DNA of 9,021 nt from an uncultured Bacteroidales bacterium (lineage in GTDB: Bacteria; Bacteroidota; Bacteroidia; Bacteroidales; Lentimicrobiaceae): positions 1-9,021 of the forward strand of contig CALMDN010000287.1 of the NCBI GenBank assembly GCA_937864935.1. The letters are read 5' to 3'. Shown here one piece after another: positions 1 through 5,838 of this stretch. Below the pieces are notes generated by a model. The model worked only from the letters and a program-made list of their open reading frames with translations, made no database searches and was not told the origin of the DNA. Positions within the stretch are counted from its first letter, which is position 1, and the number at the start of each line of letters is the position of its first letter. The position numbers and the translations under genes were made by a program.

Positions 1-1
1 G

Positions 2-628
2 GAACTTGCCGGCCTCTATCATGGTGGAGAAACCAAACCCAAAGGTAAAACCCCGACACAGGAACTTGATGGTATGCTCGAGAAAGCAAAAATCGGTCCC
101 GAACTGATCCAAAGTCTCGGTACAGGACTGAGATCGCTCAGCGAAAACGCCAGCAAAATGGCCGACCTCTCCAGTGCCGCTGTAGCAACCAACGATTATA
201 CCCGTAACCTGACCAACGCTTCCAAGTCAGTGAATGACTTATCACTGAATGTTGCCAAAGCTGCCGAATCAACCGCTCAGCTTACCGGAACCTACCAGCA
301 GTCAGCCCAGGCATTGGCCAAATCCATCGAGAAGTTCGACTTCTCAGGCCTTGACAACAAAGCCTACAGCGAGCAACTTCAGAAAATTGCCAGCAACCTT
401 GCTGCCCTCAATGCATCTTACGAACTTCAGCTGAAGAGTGCCACTGTTCAGGTTGAGGATACCAACAAACTGCATGCAACCGTCAACCAGTACCTGACCA
501 ACCTCAGTGAATCGAGCCAGGAAATGAACCGCTACAAACAGGAACTCGACAATTTAACCAAGAAGGTTTCTGCACTGAACAACGTTTATGGCAATATGCT
601 TGCTGCTATGAATGTGAATCTGAAGTAA
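2..628 (+). CDS. gldL: GldL, type IX secretion motor subunit (5' truncated by window edge)
   Basis: The open frame continues upstream of the first ATG (74) to the left edge, so this is the C-terminal 208 residues of a longer protein. GldL is the inner-membrane partner of GldM; together they form the proton-driven motor that powers T9SS secretion and gliding. The two N-terminal membrane helices of the family are not in the window. What is visible is the cytoplasmic region: the segment DGMLEKAKIGPELIQSLGTG that typically opens it, then a long alanine-, serine- and asparagine-rich helical region with heptad-like spacing, and the typical ending LNNVYGNMLAAMN. Since over 200 residues lie after the membrane part, the whole protein should be longer than the roughly 215-residue Flavobacterium johnsoniae protein, as in Porphyromonas-type PorL. 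It lies 46 bases before gldM on the same strand, consistent with one operon. The identification rests on both sequence and context. Confidence 0.93.
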   Translation, partial: ELAGLYHGGETKPKGKTPTQELDGMLEKAKIGPELIQSLGTGLRSLSENASKMADLSSAAVATNDYTRNLTNASKSVNDLSLNVAKAAESTAQLTGTYQQSAQALAKSIEKFDFSGLDNKAYSEQLQKIASNLAALNASYELQLKSATVQVEDTNKLHATVNQYLTNLSESSQEMNRYKQELDNLTKKVSALNNVYGNMLAAMNVNLK

Positions 629-674
629 CGCAGGTTTATTAACGGATTTTCTAACAATACTTTAAATATAGAAT

Positions 675-2237
675 ATGGCTGGATACAAGGAAACACCGCG
701 GCAAAAAATGATCGCGATGATGTACCTGGTGTTGACTGCGTTATTGGCTCTGAATGTTTCGGTTGAAATTATTGAAGCTTTTGTGATTGTTAACAAAAGT
801 ATTGAGGGCACCAACGTGAACCTCAAATCGAAAAACGATGAAACCTATGCACGCTTTGAACAGCAGAACCTGCTTAATGCCAATAAGGTTGGTCCTTTCT
901 GGGCTAAGGCTCAGGAAGTACAAAAGATCTCTGACGAGTTGGTAAGTTACATTGAAGAAGTAAAATTTGAAGTAATTTCCAAATCAGAAGGAATTTCTGT
1001 TGAGGAAGCCCGCAATACCCCCCTCAGGGATATTGAATCCAAAGACAAGTATGATATATCAACCAATTATTTCATCGGCAATTCTCAGGACGGTTCAAAA
1101 GGCAAGTCGCGTGAGCTGAGGGAAAAAATTGAAGCATATAAAAGTTCTGTTGTCGGATTCCTCGATGAAGGTGACCGGGCATCGATAAAACTGGGTCTGG
1201 ATACCGAAGGACCTTTCCGTGATGCCAGTGGTGCCAAGCAGAACTGGGAAATGCACAATTTCTATCACATTATCCTTGCAGCCAATGTTACCTTCCTGAA
1301 TAAACTGATTACCGATATCCGTTCGGTTGAGGGAGATGTGGTTACAAAGCTGCTGAATTCTGTTACCTCCAAAGACTTCAAGTTTGACGTTCTTAACGCC
1401 AAGGTAATCCCAAGTTCAAAACTGGTATTCAAAGGCGATACCTACGAAGCCGATATCATGGTTGCTGCTGTCGATTCAAAGCAGGATCCCGAAGTAATTA
1501 TCGGCGGAAGACGACTGCCCACAGAAAACGGGGTTGCCAAGTATACAGCCACAGCCGGTGCTACCGGACTGCAGCGCTACAGCGGCTCAATCAAGGTGAA
1601 GGATCCCGAAGGAAACCTGAAGGAATATCCCTTTGAAGAAGAGTATTTTGTAATGACGCCTTCGCTTTCGGTGGCGCCTACAAAAATGAATGTGTTCTAT
1701 GCCAATGTTGACAACCCTGTTTCCATTTCAGCTTCCGGTATTCCTGAATCACAGGTTTCAGCTGAGATCAGCACCGGTACAATCAAACGTGCCGCTGACG
1801 GTAAAAACTGGGTCGTAAGGGTACCTCTCGGACAGAAAGCCGTGATCACTGTTAAGCACAATGATGGCAAAACATCACGCAATATGGGAAGTGCCGAGTT
1901 CCGCATCAAGCGTGTTCCGGATCCCAAGGCTTACATTGCCAATACAGATGGCGGACCTGTTCAGAAGAGCATGCTGCTGGCCTCCCGCGCCCTCATCCCG
2001 AAGATGCCCGAAGACTTTGATTTCGACCTCAATTTCGAGATTGTTTCTTTTACCTTCGTTGGTGTAAGGGGTGGTGATACCTATGAGCGTCCTGGAACCG
2101 GCAACAGGCTTACTGACGAGATGCAGACATTCATTTCCAACAGCAAGCGTGGTCAGCGTATCTGGCTTGAGAACATCATGGCCAAAGGGCCCGATGGAAA
2201 CCGTAAGCTGGGTACCATCAGTCTGATCGTACAATAA
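675..2237 (+). CDS. gldM: GldM, type IX secretion/gliding motor protein
   Basis: 520 residues, normal for the family. GldM crosses the inner membrane once and projects a long periplasmic rod from the GldL pentamer towards the GldK/GldN ring. The N-terminus MAGYKETPRQKM is the family signature and keeps Arg9, which in the Flavobacterium GldLM motor is implicated in contact with membrane acidic residues of GldL (family knowledge). A single membrane helix follows at about residues 12-36. The rest is periplasmic: a helical first domain (about 40-230), then beta-rich domains (about 235-330 and 330-412, the latter opening with MTPSLSVAPTKMNVFYANVD), and a C-terminal domain from about 413 opening with RVPDPKAYI, the region expected to contact GldN/GldK. 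The ATG start gives the signature N-terminus directly. No signal peptide is expected because the membrane helix acts as an anchor. Confidence 0.97.
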   Translation: MAGYKETPRQKMIAMMYLVLTALLALNVSVEIIEAFVIVNKSIEGTNVNLKSKNDETYARFEQQNLLNANKVGPFWAKAQEVQKISDELVSYIEEVKFEVISKSEGISVEEARNTPLRDIESKDKYDISTNYFIGNSQDGSKGKSRELREKIEAYKSSVVGFLDEGDRASIKLGLDTEGPFRDASGAKQNWEMHNFYHIILAANVTFLNKLITDIRSVEGDVVTKLLNSVTSKDFKFDVLNAKVIPSSKLVFKGDTYEADIMVAAVDSKQDPEVIIGGRRLPTENGVAKYTATAGATGLQRYSGSIKVKDPEGNLKEYPFEEEYFVMTPSLSVAPTKMNVFYANVDNPVSISASGIPESQVSAEISTGTIKRAADGKNWVVRVPLGQKAVITVKHNDGKTSRNMGSAEFRIKRVPDPKAYIANTDGGPVQKSMLLASRALIPKMPEDFDFDLNFEIVSFTFVGVRGGDTYERPGTGNRLTDEMQTFISNSKRGQRIWLENIMAKGPDGNRKLGTISLIVQ

Positions 2238-2321
2238 AGCAGGTGAATGTACCGTTGTTATTGATATTTACCAACACCGGAACATACCGTTCTTGATTTA
2301 CTGAAAAGTAATTTGTATCCT

Positions 2322-2378
2322 CCGGTTTCGTCCGGGACTCATTTAGTACAAACAGGAAACCGGCCAACAAAGGTTTCC
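2322..2378 (+). promoter_or_regulatory. Competing inverted repeats in the gldN leader
   Basis: The 159-base gap between gldM and gldN is longer than needed for co-translated operon genes. It contains CCGGTTTC at 2322-2329 and its exact reverse complement GAAACCGG at 2356-2363. The same right arm also belongs to a second pair, GGAAACC at 2355-2361 with GGTTTCC at 2372-2378. In RNA only one of the two hairpins can form at a time. The layout resembles a leader with alternative folds, but neither hairpin is followed by a U-tract, so it is not an obvious attenuator. Alternatives are an mRNA processing or stability element, or chance. The arms are directly visible; any regulatory role is inference. 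Confidence 0.4.
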
Positions 2379-2396
2379 AGAAATAAAATACAGAGA

Positions 2397-3254
2397 ATGA
2401 AAAAAGTTTTGGGTTTACTGGCATTCGTAATCATGATCGCCGGATTTGCAAAAACCGGTGTTTCACAGGTTCTTGACAGCCCTCCCCGTGATGGCATCTA
2501 CGACAAGAAAGTCACAATGGAGAAGAAGCCGATTTCTTATCCATGGGTTCGTGAAGCAGATGTTGTCTGGAGTAAAAGGATCTGGCGTGTGATTGATCTG
2601 CGTGAAAAGATGAATCAGGCTTTCTATTATCCTGAAGTCCCCCACAACGATCTTCGCAGCCTGATGCAGGTAATGATGGATGCATTGAAGGAAGGTACAA
2701 TTACTGCCTACGATGCCTCATCCACTACCGATGAATTCCTGGTTCCGCTTACCTACCAGGAGATCATGAACCGTCTTGAACGCGTCGATTCGGTTCCCAT
2801 GCAGCGCCCGTATCCTCCTTACGACTGGTATGATACGGTGATCTCGGTGAAGTTCAATCCTTCCGATGTCAAGCGTTTCAGGGTGAAAGAAGACTGGTTC
2901 TTCGACAAACAACGTTCGGTAATGGAAGTACGTATCCTTGGTATCTGTCCGGTACGTGACAATTTTGACGAGAAGGGTCTTTTCCGCGCGTACGATCCCC
3001 TCTTCTGGATCTATTTCCCCGAAGCACGTCCGGTTCTTGCAAAGGCCGAAGTGTTTAACAGGAATAACAGTGCAGCCAGAAAGACATACGACGACATTTT
3101 CTGGAAACGTATGTTTACCAGTTATGTTTATAAGGAAGACAACGTTTACGACCGTCGTATCTCTGATTATGCCACCGGAATTGATGCTTTGATGGAGGCC
3201 GAACGGGTTAAAAACGATCTTTTCACCTTCGAACAGAACCTCTGGGAATTCTAG
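2397..3254 (+). CDS. gldN: GldN, periplasmic ring component of type IX secretion
   Basis: I choose the ATG at 2397, giving 285 residues, because it begins a clean signal peptide: MKK, a hydrophobic stretch LGLLAFVIMIAGFA, and a likely cleavage near residues 23-25. An earlier in-frame non-ATG start at 2313 would add 28 polar residues before the signal and is unlikely. GldN (PorN) is periplasmic and, with the lipoprotein GldK, forms the large ring under the outer membrane that GldM contacts. Family features in order: the DVVWSKRIWRVIDLREKMN segment (56-74), FYYP (77-79 region), the region RFRVKEDWFFDKQRSVMEVR (160-179), the ILGICPV strand (180-186) and the WIYFPEAR block (204-211) ahead of a helical C-terminus. 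It is the last gene of the gldLMN block and is followed by a strong terminator, so transcription should end here. Confidence 0.96.
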   Translation: MKKVLGLLAFVIMIAGFAKTGVSQVLDSPPRDGIYDKKVTMEKKPISYPWVREADVVWSKRIWRVIDLREKMNQAFYYPEVPHNDLRSLMQVMMDALKEGTITAYDASSTTDEFLVPLTYQEIMNRLERVDSVPMQRPYPPYDWYDTVISVKFNPSDVKRFRVKEDWFFDKQRSVMEVRILGICPVRDNFDEKGLFRAYDPLFWIYFPEARPVLAKAEVFNRNNSAARKTYDDIFWKRMFTSYVYKEDNVYDRRISDYATGIDALMEAERVKNDLFTFEQNLWEF

Positions 3255-3271
3255 TCCCGAAAACCATAATG

Positions 3272-3305
3272 AAACGCCCGGTTCACTGCCGGGCGTTTTC
3301 TTTTT
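3272..3305 (+). terminator. Rho-independent terminator after gldN
   Basis: A perfect 10-bp stem pairs AAACGCCCGG (3272-3281) with CCGGGCGTTT (3289-3298) around a 7-base loop, and runs directly into TTTTCTTTTT (3296-3305). This is a textbook intrinsic terminator 17 bases after the gldN stop. It closes the gld operon and separates it from recG. Confidence 0.95.
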
Positions 3306-3324
3306 ACGGAAACAGGCAGAATTG

Positions 3325-3332
3325 TATCTTTG
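3325..3332 (+). promoter_or_regulatory. Bacteroidota-type -7 promoter element before recG
   Basis: TATCTTTG matches the Bacteroidota primary sigma -7 consensus TAnnTTTG exactly. It lies between the gldN terminator and the recG start, leaving a leader of roughly 15-18 bases. I see no good TTTG -33 element at the usual 17-23 base spacing; only a T-run from the terminator lies there. Position relative to terminator and gene supports a real promoter. Confidence 0.6.
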
Positions 3333-3355
3333 TTACAAAGAAGACGAGCTGATCC

Positions 3356-5449
3356 TTGAAGCACATTCTCGATACACCGGTAGAATATCTGAAGGGTGTT
3401 GGTCCGGCCAGGGCTGAAATCCTGCGCAAGGAGGCCAACGTCAGCACTTTTGGCGATCTGCTGCTCTATTATCCTTTCCGGTATGTCGACCGCAGCCGTT
3501 TCTTCACGATTGCAGAAATAGAATCTGAGGCAGCATGGATACAGCTGAAAGGACGCATAACAGCGCAGCAGCTTTTCGGGAAGGGCCACGCAGCCAGGAT
3601 CGTTTATACTTTTAAAGACAGCAGTGGTGAAACGGAACTGGTCTGGTTTCAGGGGCTTAAATGGATCAGGGAAAAAGTTGTTGTCGGAAGGGAATATGTA
3701 ATATTCGGCAAGCCCAACCTCTTCAACGGCAAGTACAATTTTACCCACCCCGACATAGAATCTGCAGAAGAAGCGCTGGCCGATCAGAACGAGCCTTTGC
3801 AACCCTGGTACCCCACCACTGAGAAAATGAAAAGCCGTGGCTTTACGCCCAAAGGGATTATGAGGGTCATGCGCACGCTGATCTCTCAGGTGTATAAGTC
3901 GATACCCGAGACACTAAGCCCTGCAGTTCTGCATCTCGCCCGCCTCATGCCCAGGGCCGAAGCGCTGGTAAAAATCCATTTTCCCGATAACCCCTCCTCC
4001 CTGGCCAGGGCCCAGGAACGCATTAAGTTTGACGAGCTGTTTTTCATACAGCTTCAGCTGCTGAGGCTCAGGTATGTGAGGTTGGAGAAAGTCAGAGGGA
4101 AAATATTCTCTAACGTTGGCGGGTATCTGAACAGTTTTTACCATCAGAACCTGCCCTTTGAGCTGACGGCCGCCCAGAAAAGGGTGGTCAGGGAGATCAG
4201 GGCAGACCTTGGCAGCGGCAAGCAGATGAATCGCCTGCTACAGGGCGATGTCGGCAGCGGCAAAACCCTTGTAGCCCTGATGTCAATGCTCATCGCGCTC
4301 GACAACCAGTGCCAGGCTTGTCTGATGGCTCCGACAGAAATACTTGCCAGTCAGCACTTTAAAACCATCAGCCGTTTTCTGACTGGTCTGCCGGTAGAAG
4401 TGGCTTTACTCACCGGATCCACCCGTAAGGCAGCCAGGGCCGGACTGCACAGCAGGCTGTTATCCGGTGAGCTCCAGATTCTGATCGGAACCCATGCTCT
4501 GATTGAGGATCAGGTGAAGTTTCATAACCTCGGACTGGTAGTTATTGACGAGCAGCACAGGTTTGGTGTTGCTCAGCGGGCCAGGCTCTGGGAGAAAAGT
4601 GAAACACCGCCGCATGTGCTGGTGATGACAGCCACCCCGATCCCGCGCACGCTGGCCATGACCCTTTACGGAGATCTTGACGTTTCGGTGATTGACGAAC
4701 TTCCACCGGGCCGTAAGCCTGTAAAAACCTATCATTTTTATGAAAAGGACCGGCTGAAGGTGTTTCGTTTCATGAAGGAACAGATCGCACAGGGCAGACA
4801 GATCTATGTGGTGTATCCGCTGATCAATGAATCCGATAAGCTGGAGCTTCAGGACCTGATGGATGGCCTGGATACCGTATCCAGGTACTTTCCCCTGCCG
4901 GAATACCAGATAAGCATCGTCCACGGCCAGTTAAAGGCAGCAGAAAAGGAGAGTGAGATGAAGCGTTTTCTTGAAAAGCAAACGCAGATTATGGTTGCCA
5001 CTACGGTGATTGAGGTGGGTGTGGACGTTCCCAATGCCACAGTGATGGTGATCGAGAATGCGGAGCGTTTCGGATTGTCGCAGTTGCACCAGCTCCGGGG
5101 CAGGGTTGGACGGGGCGCCGGGCAGTCGCACTGTATTCTGATGAGCAGCTATAAACTGACTTCCGATGGCAGGAAAAGACTGGACACCATGGTGAAAACC
5201 ACCGACGGTTTTGAAATTGCCGAAGTTGACCTTCACCTGCGCGGTCCCGGCGACCTGCAGGGAACTCAGCAGAGTGGCCTGGTCGGGCTGAAGCTGGCAA
5301 GCCTGGTAAAGGATGAAAAACTGCTGAAAATTGCCCGGGAGTTTGCTCACCGTACCCTCACCGATGATCCCCGGCTCGAAAAACCGGAGAACCAACCCAT
5401 GGTCATTCATCTGCAGCGAAGTGAGTTTGATTGGGGGAAGATCAGTTGA
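3356..5449 (+). CDS. recG: RecG, ATP-dependent DNA helicase (branch migration, fork regression)
   Basis: 697 residues, the normal RecG size. RecG remodels stalled forks and Holliday junctions using a wedge domain that splits DNA and an SF2 helicase motor. The N-terminus LDTPVEYLKGVGPARAEIL has the family's helix-hairpin-helix-like GVGP. The OB-type wedge domain spans about 60-160. Motor motifs: Walker A GDVGSGKT (297-304), DEQH box (398-401), TATPIPRTLA (425-434), then in the second lobe VATTVIEVGVDVPNATVMVI (547-566) and the arginine-finger motif QLRGRVGRG (579-587). The C-terminal RGPGDLQGTQQSG (629-641) is the translocation motif typical of RecG and Mfd. The start is TTG: an in-frame TGA at 3350-3352 rules out anything further upstream, and the next in-frame ATG is at residue 158, inside the wedge domain. 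Codon use resembles the neighbours and the gene looks intact. It probably forms its own unit from the -7 motif at 3325. Confidence 0.98.
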   Translation: MKHILDTPVEYLKGVGPARAEILRKEANVSTFGDLLLYYPFRYVDRSRFFTIAEIESEAAWIQLKGRITAQQLFGKGHAARIVYTFKDSSGETELVWFQGLKWIREKVVVGREYVIFGKPNLFNGKYNFTHPDIESAEEALADQNEPLQPWYPTTEKMKSRGFTPKGIMRVMRTLISQVYKSIPETLSPAVLHLARLMPRAEALVKIHFPDNPSSLARAQERIKFDELFFIQLQLLRLRYVRLEKVRGKIFSNVGGYLNSFYHQNLPFELTAAQKRVVREIRADLGSGKQMNRLLQGDVGSGKTLVALMSMLIALDNQCQACLMAPTEILASQHFKTISRFLTGLPVEVALLTGSTRKAARAGLHSRLLSGELQILIGTHALIEDQVKFHNLGLVVIDEQHRFGVAQRARLWEKSETPPHVLVMTATPIPRTLAMTLYGDLDVSVIDELPPGRKPVKTYHFYEKDRLKVFRFMKEQIAQGRQIYVVYPLINESDKLELQDLMDGLDTVSRYFPLPEYQISIVHGQLKAAEKESEMKRFLEKQTQIMVATTVIEVGVDVPNATVMVIENAERFGLSQLHQLRGRVGRGAGQSHCILMSSYKLTSDGRKRLDTMVKTTDGFEIAEVDLHLRGPGDLQGTQQSGLVGLKLASLVKDEKLLKIAREFAHRTLTDDPRLEKPENQPMVIHLQRSEFDWGKIS

Positions 5450-5454
5450 TTGCG

Positions 5455-5477
5455 GATTTCGGAATACAGATTTCGGA
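5455..5477. repeat. Short degenerate direct repeat after recG stop
   Basis: GATTTCGGA occurs at 5455-5463 and again at 5469-5477, a 14-base period, with a related GATTGCGGA beginning in the recG stop codon (5448-5456). This looks like remains of a short simple-sequence array. Its function is unknown. Confidence 0.55.
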
Positions 5478-5503
5478 TTATCCAATTTGCTGATTGGCCG
5501 GGC

Positions 5504-5523
5504 AACCTGCCGGCTGGCAGGTT
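5504..5523. repeat. Perfect 8-bp hairpin, REP-like
   Basis: AACCTGCC (5504-5511) and GGCAGGTT (5516-5523) are exact reverse complements around the 4-base loop GGCT. It lies 55 bases after recG. There is no immediate T-tract, so it is a poor intrinsic terminator; a dispersed short palindrome or mRNA 3'-end stabiliser is as likely. A close relative (15 of 17 bases) lies inside the coding sequence at 8701-8717. Confidence 0.6.
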
Positions 5524-5543
5524 CGTGATCAGATGATTGATTG

Positions 5544-5589
5544 ATTTCTTTTTCTACTTTTTCACTTTCTTACTTCTTACTTCTTTGTT
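5544..5589 (+). other. Pyrimidine-rich tract
   Basis: Almost entirely T and C on the + strand, including a tandem TTACTTC (5570-5576 and 5577-5583), and preceded by GATT three times in a row (5535-5546). The tract is low-complexity and slippage-prone. It could end recG transcripts or simply be spacer; no specific role can be assigned. Confidence 0.5.
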
Positions 5590-5648
5590 CCTGCCACGTA
5601 CTTCAGGCTTTTGAATTTTTGAAACGATTGTTGGAAATATAGTGCATT

Positions 5649-5670
5649 ATGCGTAACGCTAAATGCGTAA
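5649..5670. repeat. Paired ATGCGTAA direct repeats
   Basis: ATGCGTAA at 5649-5656 and 5663-5670, separated by CGCTAA. The centre GCGTAACGC (5651-5659) is itself a small palindrome. The 14-base period equals that of the GATTTCGGA repeat upstream. This may be a protein-binding site or repeat debris; only the repeat itself is visible. Confidence 0.5.
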
Positions 5671-5810
5671 TAGAAATAGCCTTTGGTATACCTGCATTCC
5701 TTGAAGCCTGCCTACGGCTGGCGCGTGTTCCATGACGCCTGCCCTGGCTTTGAATCAATCCCTCTGCCTTTCATTTTCGGGCAACCGACCTCCCTTTCAC
5801 GATTTATCCT

Positions 5811-5818
5811 TAAATTTG
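5811..5818 (+). promoter_or_regulatory. Bacteroidota-type -7 promoter element before pheT
   Basis: TAAATTTG matches TAnnTTTG exactly and ends 20 bases before the pheT ATG, implying a very short leader of about 13-15 bases. No matching TTTG -33 element is seen at normal spacing. The short leader leaves no room for a T-box or a leader-peptide attenuator. Confidence 0.6.
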
Positions 5819-5838
5819 CCCTTCTTAAATTTTATCCG

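Larger units (their letters stand above)
5450..5838. other. Repeat-rich noncoding spacer between recG and pheT
   Basis: 389 bases with no supportable gene. In order it holds a degenerate GGATTTCGG-type repeat, a perfect hairpin, a GATT triplet repeat, a pyrimidine-rich tract, a pair of ATGCGTAA repeats, a second imperfect hairpin (GCCTGCC/GGCTGGC, 5706-5722, one mismatch), and finally the pheT -7 motif. The hexamer CCTGCC occurs four times (5506, 5590, 5707, 5738), more than chance would suggest. An open frame runs through 5683-5838 in phase with pheT but has no ATG and no recognisable protein. No convincing terminator for recG is seen; the hairpin at 5504 is not followed by a T-run. Confidence 0.7.

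Noticed and set aside
1875..2234. 119-residue frame on the minus strand inside gldM
   Set aside because: It is antisense to the conserved GldM C-terminal domain, with no domain or promoter.
2305..2320. Promoter for gldN around GTAATTTG
   Set aside because: TAATTTG has one spacer base instead of two and does not fit TAnnTTTG; gldN is more simply read through from gldM.
2313..2396. Longer gldN start at 2313
   Set aside because: It would place 28 polar residues before a clean signal peptide and would translate through the paired-repeat leader.
3251..3802. 183-residue frame on the minus strand over the recG start
   Set aside because: It is antisense to the strongly conserved RecG wedge region and crosses the gldN terminator; it has no recognisable domain.
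4931..5485. 184-residue frame on the minus strand over the recG 3' end
   Set aside because: It is a shadow of the conserved helicase motifs and has no family features.
5504..5523. Intrinsic terminator for recG
   Set aside because: The stem is perfect but is followed by CGTGATCAG, not a T-run; the pyrimidine tract starts over 20 bases later.
5683..5838. N-terminal extension of pheT by 52 codons
   Set aside because: The extension has no ATG, starts at TTG, passes through the repeat spacer and the -7 motif, and resembles no PheT N-terminus. The ATG at 5839 gives the standard MKISYNWLRDYL.
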